Shown here in pieces: positions 8,482 to 17,009 of a stretch of 64,000 nt of DNA. The stretch's first letter is position 1. Each line of letters begins with the position of its first letter. Below the pieces are notes generated by a model. It was not told the origin of the DNA, did not search any database, and saw only the letters and a program-made list of their open reading frames with translations. The stretch is from positions 1,984,001 through 2,048,000 of the forward strand of contig NZ_CP062260.1 of NCBI RefSeq assembly GCF_014863545.1. The letters are read 5' to 3'. Position numbers and translations under genes: made by a program. The DNA is from Paenibacillus sp. JNUCC32. GTDB lineage: Bacteria; Bacillota; Bacilli; Paenibacillales; Paenibacillaceae.

Positions 8482-9498
8482 TCAACCCAGTACAGGGGTG
8501 GTCTTCATGTCATGGATTTTTTGGAGCGTATGGAAATGCTTCGTCTTTTCGTCATCGTCCTCTGTGTGGAGATACCACTCCACAAGCCTGTATCCGAAGC
8601 CGAGAAGGATCAGCTCGTAGACGCAATGTTCGGCGATAGGAGGAACATCCGCATATTCCGAAAAGCCTTTGTAATACGCGGGGACACATCGCTGGTAGTT
8701 TTCGACCATGTGATCGATATCCGCTTCATCCGCAATCAGGCTTGCGAGATCCTCGCCCAGGTAGCCCCATCCGGATGTGTCCCAGTCAATGAGTGCGATT
8801 TTCCCGTCGGCATAGATCAGGTTGGTCACCCAGAAGTCCCGGTGGCATAGCACGAGAGGCAATTTTTCGATGCGATCGAGAATCTCGTCTGCATGCTCAT
8901 CGATGTCGATGAGCATTTGCCGCACGTGCTGCGGGAAATCGCAGTTCTCCGAGCGTATATAATCGTAGACGACCGGCCAAGACCGGTAATGGAGATACGT
9001 ATTCTTCATGAGATCCGCATGGCTCAGGTTGGTCAGGCTCTGCAGCACAGCGGGCTGCTCCGCATACAGCTTGCCTTGATAGCGTCCTAACTCCAGCGCA
9101 GCCTGTTCATACATGTCACCGGTCAAATCTAAACCGGTTACGCCATCGATATATTCCAGCCACAGCTGGAATTCATTTTCCTCGGCATTGATCTCGGCGT
9201 GATAACATGTCGGCCAGCGGAAGGCATCCGAGAACGTCGCTCCCAAGTCAGACGCATAAAGATCATATTCCCGGCGCCATGAACCCGGATCGCCGTAACG
9301 CTCCCATTTCTGCTGGATTTTGAGCACGATACGGTACGGCAATTGTTCGCCATCCGCGGTATCGGCGATTCCCGTTACCAGGTACACATTTCCCACAGTT
9401 CCGCCCTGCAACGGCTTGGTTTGGCAGTCGGCCGAGATGATATCCCTTTTGAACTGTCGGCTTAAGGCATAGATCAGCGATTCGAATTGAATATTCAT
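8482..9498 (-). CDS. aminoglycoside phosphotransferase (APH)-family kinase
   Basis: Kinase-fold protein of 338 residues. The catalytic loop is LCHRDFWVTNLI (Brenner motif H-x-D-x-x-x-x-N, about residue 225) and the metal-binding segment is LIDWDTSGWG (about residue 245). The family phosphorylates aminoglycosides, choline, homoserine, sugars or proteins; this one cannot be assigned. The ATG at 9498 overlaps the rsgA stop codon as ATGA, and the end of rsgA supplies a GGGGGATGG Shine-Dalgarno-like stretch, so translation is coupled to rsgA. In-frame ATGs at 9507 and 9537 lie inside rsgA. Antibiotic resistance should not be assumed. Confidence 0.82.
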   Translation of the reverse strand: MNIQFESLIYALSRQFKRDIISADCQTKPLQGGTVGNVYLVTGIADTADGEQLPYRIVLKIQQKWERYGDPGSWRREYDLYASDLGATFSDAFRWPTCYHAEINAEENEFQLWLEYIDGVTGLDLTGDMYEQAALELGRYQGKLYAEQPAVLQSLTNLSHADLMKNTYLHYRSWPVVYDYIRSENCDFPQHVRQMLIDIDEHADEILDRIEKLPLVLCHRDFWVTNLIYADGKIALIDWDTSGWGYLGEDLASLIADEADIDHMVENYQRCVPAYYKGFSEYADVPPIAEHCVYELILLGFGYRLVEWYLHTEDDDEKTKHFHTLQKIHDMKTTPVLG

Positions 9499-10568
9499 AT
9501 TTTCCATCCCCCGTTTTTTTTCGTTTGCTTGCTCCACATGGCGTTCGTTTTGTTTCGAGCCCTCTTGTCGATGAGGTAGCTGGTTTTATCCTGGACATAC
9601 TTGTTCTCATACTGCTGGGCAACATAATGCTCCCACCGTTCACGCGGCAATGAACCGTCGGCAAGCGCGGCAAGAACGGCACAGCCCGGCTCGGCCTGAT
9701 GGCGGCAATCCGTAAATCGGCACTGCGGGAACCATACCTCCACATCGGTAAAGCTTGCGCGTATGCCTTCGTCAGCATCAAAAATCCCAAGCTCACGCAT
9801 ACCCGGCGTATCAATGACCATCGTACCGGAGGGCAGCATGAACAGCTGACGGTGCGTTGTCGTATGCCGTCCCCGGCTGTCGACCTCCCGGATTGCCTGA
9901 ACCTTCATTACGTCCTGTTCTATCAACGCATTGAGCAAAGACGATTTACCAACGCCGGACATGCCGAGAAAGACGACCGTTTTACCTGGCATCAAGTAGG
10001 GATCGAGTTCGTTCATCCCCAGGCCTGTATGACTGCAGATCGCGTGAACCGGCACATTAGGGATGCTTTGTGTGACTTCTGCGAGCAGGAGATTATAATC
10101 TGGGGCGAGATCAGCCTTGGTCAGAATGATGACCGGCTGGCCGCCGCTCTGCCTGGCTTGCGTCAGATACCGCATGATACGGGTAACGTTGAAATCCCAA
10201 TTCAGAGAAGAAAGGATAAATACATAGTCAAAGTTGGTTGCAACGACCTGTTCCCGCACGGTTTTGGCATAGCCTGCGGCATGCCCTGAGTAATCCGCGC
10301 GTGAGAACTTGGAGCGACGGGGCAATACCCTGTCGATGAGAGAATCTCCGCTATCGTTGTAGTGCAGCAAAACAAAATCACCGACGCAAGGAAAGTCCAC
10401 TCGCGTTTCCGCACCGTGATAGAACGCCCCCTTGAGCACCGCCGTTACCTCGCCTCGCTCGGTCATGACCCTGAAGCGCTTGCGCCGAAGCTCCGTCACC
10501 CTGCCGGGCAATAAGCCGCCTTGAATTTCTTCTATTTCTGAGTAGCCATAAGTTTTCAAATCCATCAT
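9495..10568 (-). CDS. rsgA: RsgA/YjeQ circularly permuted ribosome-assembly GTPase (accessory copy)
   Basis: GTPase of 357 residues acting in late 30S subunit maturation. The order is an N-terminal OB fold (about residues 5-90), then the circularly permuted G domain with G4 LTKAD before G1 GMSGVGKSSL and G3 DTPG. A C-terminal zinc-binding motif C-x5-C-x-H-x5-C follows (CRFTDCRHQAEPGC). It is longer than the usual about 300-residue RsgA and does not sit in the prpC-prkC neighbourhood, so it is probably a second copy. The start is at 10568 (ATG ATG GAT) with AAAGGAG 13-14 nt upstream, a slightly long gap. The leader carries two terminator-like hairpins. It is translationally coupled to the APH-like kinase downstream. 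Confidence 0.88.
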   Translation of the reverse strand: MMDLKTYGYSEIEEIQGGLLPGRVTELRRKRFRVMTERGEVTAVLKGAFYHGAETRVDFPCVGDFVLLHYNDSGDSLIDRVLPRRSKFSRADYSGHAAGYAKTVREQVVATNFDYVFILSSLNWDFNVTRIMRYLTQARQSGGQPVIILTKADLAPDYNLLLAEVTQSIPNVPVHAICSHTGLGMNELDPYLMPGKTVVFLGMSGVGKSSLLNALIEQDVMKVQAIREVDSRGRHTTTHRQLFMLPSGTMVIDTPGMRELGIFDADEGIRASFTDVEVWFPQCRFTDCRHQAEPGCAVLAALADGSLPRERWEHYVAQQYENKYVQDKTSYLIDKRARNKTNAMWSKQTKKNGGWKI

Positions 10569-10608
10569 GTTTTTTTTGTTAGCTCCTTTAATGTTGTTTT
10601 TTGGACGC

Positions 10609-10658
10609 AAAAATGCCACGGTCAAGCAGCCTCTAAAGAAGCTGCTGTCGCGCGGCAT
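10609..10658 (-). terminator. proximal terminator-like hairpin in rsgA leader
   Basis: Read on the minus strand: ATGCC (10658-10654) pairs with GGCAT (10617-10613), enclosing an inner CAGCAGC / GCTGCTTG stem, then TTTTTGCGTCC. It ends about 40 nt upstream of the rsgA start codon and may act as an attenuator. Confidence 0.5.
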
Positions 10659-10666
10659 CAGGACGC

Positions 10667-10692
10667 AAAAAAGATACGACCTTCATCGTATC
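10667..10692 (-). terminator. distal terminator-like hairpin in rsgA leader
   Basis: Read on the minus strand: GATACGA (10692-10686) pairs with TCGTATC (10679-10673), then TTTTTTGCGTCC. No minus-strand gene lies just upstream that needs terminating, so it is either a leader attenuator or the end of a short transcript. Confidence 0.55.
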
Positions 10693-11096
10693 TCGCAAAC
10701 AGCAATATTCACGAAAGGTTACTTTGAATGGCACACCAAATAATACGGGCGTTGTCCCGTTTTATTCCCGTATGCCTGCTATTCAGTTTTAAGACCAAAC
10801 CACCATATAAGTAGTCGCCATTAAAACACATCTCCCTTCGTGATAGGAACTTGCTTATCGCTAAGCTGTCTATAAAATAACCTATTTTGGAAAAATAATC
10901 AATGACTAACAGCGCAGAATGTGTCAGCTTGCTCCATCGAGTCTGCAAACGAACGGAAAACGATAGCTCAAAATACAACGAGAATCAAACTAGAGCGTGA
11001 CTGTCTACCAGCGGACACGAATTATTTTCTTTACTTAAGCGAGGATCGAGGCGTATAATCCGTTAAGACATCGGAGCTAGAAGAGGGGAAATCATA
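10693..11096. other. intergenic between rsgA leader and rarD
   Basis: About 400 nt. A minus-strand 89-codon open frame (10709-10978) has no recognisable sequence and no clear ribosome binding site. A weak ACGGG/CCCGT hairpin with T-rich tail lies near 10745-10763. The rarD promoter must lie towards the right end, but no clear -35/-10 pair was identified. Confidence 0.35.
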
Positions 11097-11975
11097 ATGA
11101 ACAATGGGTTGGTTAACGCTATTATCGCGTATATCATGTGGGGGGTTCTCCCACTATATTGGAAGTTGTTTGACAATGTGCCGGCAGGCGAGATTCTCTC
11201 GCATCGAGTTGTCTGGTCGTTCGTTTTCATGGGTATTCTCGTCGCCGTCCAGCGACGCTGGGGCGACATGAAGCGGGTTGCGGCTAGCCGCTCGCTCCTG
11301 CTGTCGCTCGCCGCCAGCGGACTACTGATCGCTGCGAATTGGCTCATCTTCATCTGGGCGGTCAACAACGGCCATGTTGTCGAGACAAGTCTTGGCTATT
11401 ATTTGAATCCGTTGCTGAACGTTCTGTTAGCGGTCGTCTTCCTTCGTGAAAAGCCTAACCGCGGCCAATGGCTCGGAATTGCCATCGCTGGCGCCGCGGT
11501 GCTCATCATCGCCATCGACTACGGGCGTTTCCCTTGGGTCGCGATCTCGTTAGCCGTATCGTTTGGCTTGTACGGCCTCGCGAAGAAGAAGATCGTGCAG
11601 GACGCTTCTGTTGGCTTGTTGTCGGAGACGGCCGTAATCCTGCCCGTCGCGCTCGGCTACTGGATCTATTTGGCCGCCGTGGGCAAGACGACGGCATGGA
11701 CGCTGCCTGCGCCGGTGTTCGTTGAGCTGCTTCTTTCCGGCGTGGTAACGGCGCTGCCGCTGCTCTTCTTTGCGCGGGCGGCCGCCCGGATGGCGCTATC
11801 CACGCTCGGTTTCGTACAATACATCGGGCCGACGATCATGCTGTTACTGAGCATATTCGTGTTCAAGGAATCGGTCTCGCCGGTTCTGCTTATCGGCTTC
11901 GCGCTCATCTGGACAGCGCTCGTTGTATACGCTGTGGCATCGGTTCGCAGCACGAAACTCGCGAAGGCGAGCTGA
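11097..11975 (+). CDS. rarD: EamA-family transporter RarD
   Basis: Drug/metabolite-superfamily inner-membrane protein of 292 residues with about ten transmembrane helices. The N-terminus matches the RarD subfamily closely (MNNGLVNAIIAYIMWGVLPLYWK, shown here in part; then EILSHRVVWS, and IFIWAVNNGHVVETSLGYYL). AGAGGGGA lies 7 nt upstream of the ATG. RarD proteins were named after a chloramphenicol-sensitivity phenotype, but their natural substrate is not established. Codons are G+C-richer at third positions than in neighbouring genes. It is a single-gene unit with its own terminator. Confidence 0.9.
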   Translation: MNNGLVNAIIAYIMWGVLPLYWKLFDNVPAGEILSHRVVWSFVFMGILVAVQRRWGDMKRVAASRSLLLSLAASGLLIAANWLIFIWAVNNGHVVETSLGYYLNPLLNVLLAVVFLREKPNRGQWLGIAIAGAAVLIIAIDYGRFPWVAISLAVSFGLYGLAKKKIVQDASVGLLSETAVILPVALGYWIYLAAVGKTTAWTLPAPVFVELLLSGVVTALPLLFFARAAARMALSTLGFVQYIGPTIMLLLSIFVFKESVSPVLLIGFALIWTALVVYAVASVRSTKLAKAS

Positions 11976-12001
11976 CGGTAAGGGCTTCAAGGTACAGACA
12001 T

Positions 12002-12047
12002 AACGGCCATTTCCGTCCGATAGGGGCGGAGATGGCCGTTTTCCGTT
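12002..12047 (+). terminator. Rho-independent terminator
   Basis: Stem AACGGCCAT (12002-12010) / ATGGCCGTT (12032-12040), with a further CCGTCC/GGGCGG-like inner pairing, then TTCCGTT. Confidence 0.65.
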
Positions 12048-12148
12048 ACATATTGTGTTTCTCTGAATTTGCTGACGTCAGCGCCGATGACAATTACAAC
12101 GTCAAGAATTCGAGAGATGGTGGGAAGAGATAACAGTTGTATCAAACG

Positions 12149-12535
12149 TTAACGGCGTAGTGTTTTGGCAATGAATCCAACGATGAATCCCCAAATGGCA
12201 TTTATAGCAAAGACACTTACAAGAGCAAACGGATTAGTTAATGGACCTTGTAATTTTCCATCAAGAAGCGGAGAGACTAAGCCGCTAAGGATGACGGCAT
12301 ATAAGGCATAACTCATACCCGCAAAACTAAGAATGACCACTGGAGAAGCGGGTTTCTTAATTAAAACGATAACGATCCAAGCTAAGGAAATAAGAATCGT
12401 CATGAGAATGCTGCCGAATTGTTGTCCGATCAAATCCATGATCCCCGTCATCTTCATAATGGGTCTCACTAGAGCTAATGCGCCAAGACCAAGAATAAAC
12501 AACAAATTTTCTTTTACGATATCGAGCGTTTTCAT
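12149..12535 (-). CDS. small four-helix membrane protein of unknown function
   Basis: Protein of 128 residues, not recognised. It has about four hydrophobic helices (near residues 10-30, 38-58, 65-90 and 100-122) and a basic C-terminus (AKTLRR). The start at 12535 (MKTLDIVKEN) follows AAAGGA 10 nt upstream; an upstream frame extension to 12580 lacks a site. It stands alone, and its neighbours give no hint of role. Confidence 0.65.
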   Translation of the reverse strand: MKTLDIVKENLLFILGLGALALVRPIMKMTGIMDLIGQQFGSILMTILISLAWIVIVLIKKPASPVVILSFAGMSYALYAVILSGLVSPLLDGKLQGPLTNPFALVSVFAINAIWGFIVGFIAKTLRR

Positions 12536-12831
12536 TATAAACAATTCCTTTCTGGTGTGATTGAACGATATGAGGACCAAAATTCTTGATATTCTCGAAA
12601 GCGGATGGGTCGGCCTAATGTTCGTTTCTGAATTTCTAATCCGTAGCGTTCTTGTTTACCGTTTTAAAATAACAAATTCATGTTGTGAACTTATGACGAT
12701 ACATTGTGTTTTACGTGAAATTTCATCTGTTTGAAATCTTTATGAAGAACGATCGAAGACGGTCTCGAAGTGAAGCGATTAACACACGGTGAACCATACG
12801 AAGGTCAGCCATTAGAGGGATATTTGTAGAA
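12536..12831. other. intergenic, no gene seen
   Basis: About 300 nt between the small membrane protein and the end of the first Lpl operon. No open frame with a ribosome binding site was found. It must contain the promoter of the small membrane protein, near its right side, but none is convincing. Confidence 0.4.
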
Positions 12832-12865
12832 TAAAAAAAAGACAACCAAGATAATGAGGTTGTCT
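12832..12865 (-). terminator. terminator of the first lpl operon
   Basis: Read on the minus strand: AGACAACC (12865-12858) pairs with GGTTGTCT (12847-12840), followed by eight T. It lies 136 nt past the LplC-like stop codon. Confidence 0.85.
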
Positions 12866-12884
12866 GTACATAGGATAACAATGC

Positions 12885-12924
12885 ACATGCGCTGGGAGGG
12901 ATGATACGTACTCCCGGCGCATGT
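12885..12924. repeat. long inverted repeat
   Basis: ACATGCGCTGGGAG (12885-12898) faces CTCCCGGCGCATGT (12911-12924), 14 bp with one G-U pair. On the plus strand it is followed by only TTTT, so it may be a plus-strand terminator or a processing/stability hairpin in the 3' end of the lpl transcript. Confidence 0.6.
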
Positions 12925-13000
12925 TTTCAGTATATTTTTATATTCATGTAAAGAAGAAAATGGCTCGGATCTCTGAAAGCTGTTGTCCTGGGTGGCGGAG

Positions 13001-13891
13001 CTACTCTTTAACCGAACCCAGCGTAATCCCGTGAATGAAGAAGCGCTGGAGGAACGGATAGACGATGAGGACAGGCAGCATGGCGATGAAGATCTTGGCG
13101 GCATCGAGTGTCCGGTTGGATAACTCAGACAAGCGACGGTACTGGTCCTCGGACATCGTCGATGGATCGACCGAGACGACAAGCTGCTGGATATACGTCT
13201 GGAGTGGATAGAATTGCTCACGGGACATGAAGATCAGGCCGTACAAGAATTCATTCCAGTGATACACGATACTGAACAGCGAGACGGTCGCCAGCACCGG
13301 CACGGCCAGCGGGATGTAGATCTTGAACAGGATGTACCATGGTCCCGCGCCGTCGACAAGGGCAGCTTCATCCAGCTCCTTGGGCAGGTTGCGGAAGAAG
13401 TTCATCGTGAGGATGACGTTGAAGACGAGTGTCTGCGCGCCGCCGACCAGGACAAGTGCCCAGATGCTGTTCAGCATGTTGAGCTCTTTGACCGTCAAAT
13501 ACAGCGGGATCAGTCCACCGTTGAATAACATCGTGAAAATGAGAATCCACATGAATACATTGCGCCCCTTGAACTCTTTCGCTGTCCGCGAGAGCGGGTA
13601 AGACATGAGCACAACCATGATAAAATTAAGCATAACCCCCAGCAGCACTCGCTGGGTCGAGGTCCAGAAGGATCGGAAGAACTGCTGGTCATTGAGAATC
13701 TGGGCATATGCGTTGAGATTGAAATCGACCGGCCATAGCCAGACCTTACCGGCCGCAGCGGCAGAGTTGGAGCTAAGCGAAAGGGAGAGGGTGTACCAGA
13801 TCGGCAGAATGCATGACAACGTAATGCCTATCAGGACAACAATCAGTATAATATCCGTCACACGGTTGCCGAACGTCCGGTCTCTGACCAC
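13001..13891 (-). CDS. carbohydrate ABC transporter permease, LplC/YtcP type
   Basis: Permease of 296 residues (MalG-like branch) with six transmembrane helices. It has the EAA loop NLPKELDEAALVDGAGPWY (about residues 185-203), which docks the ATPase, and the family C-terminus ending GSVKE. Together with the LplB-like and LplA-like genes upstream it forms an importer for an oligosaccharide or modified sugar. No ATPase is in the operon, as usual for this family, which borrows a shared MsmX-type ATPase. The GTG start at 13891 has GGAGG 8 nt upstream; a GTG at 13900 touches that site and is unlikely. Confidence 0.9.
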   Translation of the reverse strand: MVRDRTFGNRVTDIILIVVLIGITLSCILPIWYTLSLSLSSNSAAAAGKVWLWPVDFNLNAYAQILNDQQFFRSFWTSTQRVLLGVMLNFIMVVLMSYPLSRTAKEFKGRNVFMWILIFTMLFNGGLIPLYLTVKELNMLNSIWALVLVGGAQTLVFNVILTMNFFRNLPKELDEAALVDGAGPWYILFKIYIPLAVPVLATVSLFSIVYHWNEFLYGLIFMSREQFYPLQTYIQQLVVSVDPSTMSEDQYRRLSELSNRTLDAAKIFIAMLPVLIVYPFLQRFFIHGITLGSVKE

Positions 13892-13956
13892 GGTCAGCAC
13901 CTCCTACTCTAGTTGGAATGGGATTGGTTTATATATCTTTGCAACAGGATGAATCC

Positions 13957-14847
13957 TTAGAATATGCGATAGTTAACAAAACGGTAAGCCAGATAATACG
14001 AGACGGATATCAGCAGGAAGCCCACAACGGACTTCAGCAGGCCGACGGCGGTCGCAAGTTCATATTGCAGGTTAAGCAAACCTGTACGATAGACCCAGGT
14101 GTCAATAATATCACCTGTAGAATAGACGAGCGGGTTGTACAGATTGAAGATCTGGTCAAAGCCCGCGTTAAGCACATTACCCAAGCTGAGTACCGTAAGC
14201 AATACGGCTGTCGTGCGGATCCCTGGCAAAGTGATATGCCAGAGACTTCTCCAGCGTCCTGCGCCATCGATGTTGGCAGCTTCGTACAGTGCCGGGTTGA
14301 TCCCCGTAAGCGCGGCAAGATAGATAATGGTGCCAAAACCGAATTCCTTCCAGACGTCACTGCCGACAACGAGGAACGGAAACAGTTGGGAGTCGGCAAA
14401 GAACAGTTTAGGCTGGAATCCGAACAAGGCAGTCAGTTGATTGACGGGTCCGTTATAGGAGAACAGGTCGAGTACAATGCCCCCCAGAATAACCCAAGAC
14501 AAAAAGTGGGGCAGATAGACGATGGTCTGAATCCAGCGTCTGAGAATCATCAAACGCAGCTCATTGAGCATGAGTGCAAACAACAGAGGCGCAATCAGAT
14601 TGGCGACAATCTTCATGGACGCGATCACAAGCGTATTGCTGAAGACTTCCTGTGTATCCTTCAGCAATAACATATACTTGAAGTGCTCAAGCCCTGCCCA
14701 ATCCGAGCCCAGGATACCTTTGCCTGGATTAAAATATTGGAACGAAATGATGATGCCGAACATCGGAACGATGCTGAAGACGAACAGCCATAGAAATCCC
14801 GGGATCAGCATCAGATAATAATGTTTGGCGAAGCCTTTCATACGCAT
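13957..14847 (-). CDS. carbohydrate ABC transporter permease, LplB type
   Basis: Permease of 296 residues (MalF-like branch) with six transmembrane helices and the EAA loop GINPALYEAANIDGAGRWR. The N-terminus has the usual HYYLMLIPGFLWLFVFSIVP helix, and the C-terminus ends RFVNYRIF, as in the paralogue at 40697. GGGAG is 7 nt upstream of the ATG. It lies between the binding protein and the LplC-like permease, with gaps of 66-98 nt. Confidence 0.9.
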   Translation of the reverse strand: MRMKGFAKHYYLMLIPGFLWLFVFSIVPMFGIIISFQYFNPGKGILGSDWAGLEHFKYMLLLKDTQEVFSNTLVIASMKIVANLIAPLLFALMLNELRLMILRRWIQTIVYLPHFLSWVILGGIVLDLFSYNGPVNQLTALFGFQPKLFFADSQLFPFLVVGSDVWKEFGFGTIIYLAALTGINPALYEAANIDGAGRWRSLWHITLPGIRTTAVLLTVLSLGNVLNAGFDQIFNLYNPLVYSTGDIIDTWVYRTGLLNLQYELATAVGLLKSVVGFLLISVSYYLAYRFVNYRIF

Positions 14848-14944
14848 GACAGCACTCCCTTCCCCGAATCCTGCATCGAGTGATCCAGAGCTCCTGACAG
14901 CTGCCGGGAGCTCTGGCTATTATGGTTCGTTGTATGCCTTAAGA

Positions 14945-16645
14945 TCACTGCGCAAGCGCGTCCTTAACCTCCTGGGTAATCTGGTCGCCGCCTTGACGTT
15001 TCCAGTTCTCGACGAAGGAGTCGAATGTCTCCAGCGGAGCCGCACCCATGATGATGCGCAGGAAAGTCTCGTCCTCTAATTTGCGCAGATTCACCCAACG
15101 GCTCTCCATTAACGGTGTCTGCTCATACAGAAGACTGGGCACCTCCTCAAACTCGGTATCAACCAGCGGCCTGCCGCCCACCATGATGGAGTACGATCGA
15201 GTCCATGCTCCCCAGTTCGCTTCAGGGTTCCATGTTGAAAGATCCATGGAATCGTAAGGCTCGTTTTTGATCGTCTTGATGCTTGCGATGTCCGAAGGCA
15301 GCAGTTTGTAGGCCTTGTCATTTGCAAAATCCTCGGCGGTTTTATTGCCTGCCAGCACATCACGGAGGGCTTTGACTGTAAATTCAATTTCGTCGGATGG
15401 AGCGTATACCACGCGGAGCGGATAGTAACCAGGACCGCCTTTGCTCGGGTCAAAGGTGTTCTCTTGCTCGTTTTTAAACAGATTGTTTAGCAATTTCATG
15501 GGAACTTCCGGATGCTCGTAATCTTTCCGAACCACCACAAACTCAGTAGAAGGTGTAGCAGCATGTGGTTTAAATTCGCCATTTTGATTCAAAGGCAGAG
15601 CATAAGCCTGCCAATTGGCTTCGGCATCATTTTTTACGGCATTGGTTAGCGGGCCGTAAGCCATCCACCATGGCGCAAAGAACATTCCGGATTTTCCGGC
15701 AATAATGGGCTCATCCGCTTTGTTACGAACACCCATCTCTGGATCAATAAGTCCTTTGGAATACAAATCTCTTAAACTAGCTAACGCCTCACGTGTCTCC
15801 GGCAGGATTGAGCCGTATACAGGGCTGCCATCCTCGTCCTCGAGCCAGTATCCAGGGAAGGAGTCATGCGCGGAGAAAATTGCGTCAAAACCGTATAAAT
15901 TGTTCTTCGACTCAAGGAAGTTCGCGTACAGCTTGCCACCACTTTCCGGTCCGGTGATCCCAATCGTATCGCGCTGACCGTTACCATCAGGATCATTTTC
16001 GACGAAAGCACGGGCGACTTCCTCAAGTTCTGCCATCGTGGTTGGCGGTTCAAGGTTCAGCTTATCCAGCCAGTCCTGCCGGATCCACAAGAGGTGAATG
16101 CCATCGGCATTGGCTTGCACACCCGGGAGGGCCATGATTTTGCCATCGAATGTTACTGCATCCAGGGCAGCACCGTTGGTGTTTTCAATGATTGTTTTTA
16201 TATCCGGGGAAGCATATTGCTCATACACCTCCGTTAAATCGGCAATTTGGTCGGCTTCGACCAATTGGCGCAGCTCAACGGCATTGACGACCATAGCATC
16301 CGGCAAATCGTTACTTGCAATGGCGAGACTAATTCTCTGACGAAGATTCTGGCCAGAGGCAGCAAATTGATGATCGACGTCCACATTAAGCGCTTCCTTA
16401 ATCTGACGAGTGTATTGATTGTCCAACGGCGTGTCGCCAGGAGGCAATTCATTATCGGTGGGATCGATTTCAATACTGATGCTGATCTGAACAGGTTCTT
16501 CGTAGCGGCCAAATGGATCGGCGGGTTCGCTGGACTCCGCGCTTTTCTCCGGTGCAGCCGGCGTGTTATTCGTTGGATTGCTGCAAGCTGCTAGAACGAG
16601 AAAACAGGCCAGTAAAAGCGCTAACGTCTTTGACTTGTTTTTCAT
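14945..16645 (-). CDS. extracellular sugar-binding lipoprotein, LplA type
   Basis: Solute-binding lipoprotein of 566 residues. The signal peptide has lipobox LAAC with Cys21 as the lipidated residue. A low-complexity linker (SNPTNNTPAAPEKSAESSEP) precedes a family 1 solute-binding fold. The C-terminus has the family motif of a Trp-rich tail (FVENWKRQGGDQITQEVKDAL). It is the first gene of the operon, preceded by AAGGGG and divergent from yesM/yesN, which probably control it. The ligand is unknown; relatives bind pectin-, xylan- or alginate-derived oligosaccharides among others. Confidence 0.9.
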   Translation of the reverse strand: MKNKSKTLALLLACFLVLAACSNPTNNTPAAPEKSAESSEPADPFGRYEEPVQISISIEIDPTDNELPPGDTPLDNQYTRQIKEALNVDVDHQFAASGQNLRQRISLAIASNDLPDAMVVNAVELRQLVEADQIADLTEVYEQYASPDIKTIIENTNGAALDAVTFDGKIMALPGVQANADGIHLLWIRQDWLDKLNLEPPTTMAELEEVARAFVENDPDGNGQRDTIGITGPESGGKLYANFLESKNNLYGFDAIFSAHDSFPGYWLEDEDGSPVYGSILPETREALASLRDLYSKGLIDPEMGVRNKADEPIIAGKSGMFFAPWWMAYGPLTNAVKNDAEANWQAYALPLNQNGEFKPHAATPSTEFVVVRKDYEHPEVPMKLLNNLFKNEQENTFDPSKGGPGYYPLRVVYAPSDEIEFTVKALRDVLAGNKTAEDFANDKAYKLLPSDIASIKTIKNEPYDSMDLSTWNPEANWGAWTRSYSIMVGGRPLVDTEFEEVPSLLYEQTPLMESRWVNLRKLEDETFLRIIMGAAPLETFDSFVENWKRQGGDQITQEVKDALAQ

Positions 16646-17009
16646 AATTACACCCCTTCTTTCAGATGAATGGAATAACTATTCGTATGGACCATTTAAC
16701 TGTAGCACAATGAAACCGCCTTCATGGATAGAAGGTGGTTTCTAAATGAGGGGGTCATATGTACAAAAATTTACGGCTGTTGCGGGTGGTTGGACATTTC
16801 ACCCACTAAGGAGAAGACATTTGTCTACCCGTGATTTTTTCAATTGAACGTTAACGGATTTGGCACCTGATTTATTGAAATCTATGCTCAATAATCATTT
16901 TAATTTGTGTTATATTCTAGAAAGATTTTTCCGCCTGTTTCTGATTATGCGCATCATAGACCATATGATTCAAAGAGAGGAGGAGTCGATAATCGATGGG
17001 GATGAAACG
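16646..17009. promoter_or_regulatory. divergent control region of lplA and yesM, with dyad
   Basis: This holds both promoters of the divergent operons. A 12-bp dyad, GAAACCGCCTTC (16712-16723) / GAAGGTGGTTTC (16731-16742), with one mismatch, lies 67-97 nt upstream of lplA. It is a candidate YesN-type operator. No firm -35/-10 pair was assigned. Confidence 0.45.

Noticed and set aside
8482..9498. calling the APH-family gene an aminoglycoside-resistance gene
   Set aside because: The motifs show only the kinase fold. It is chromosomal and coupled to rsgA, and nothing indicates an antibiotic substrate.
9699..10289. 196-codon plus-strand frame opposite rsgA
   Set aside because: Antisense to the G1, G3 and G4 motifs of RsgA.
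10569..10658. 30 extra codons at the start of rsgA
   Set aside because: They lie in the leader hairpins, have no ribosome binding site and are unlike RsgA.
13918..14670. 250-codon plus-strand frame opposite the first LplB permease
   Set aside because: A shadow of the permease on the other strand: no recognisable sequence, and the permease has its EAA loop and operon position.
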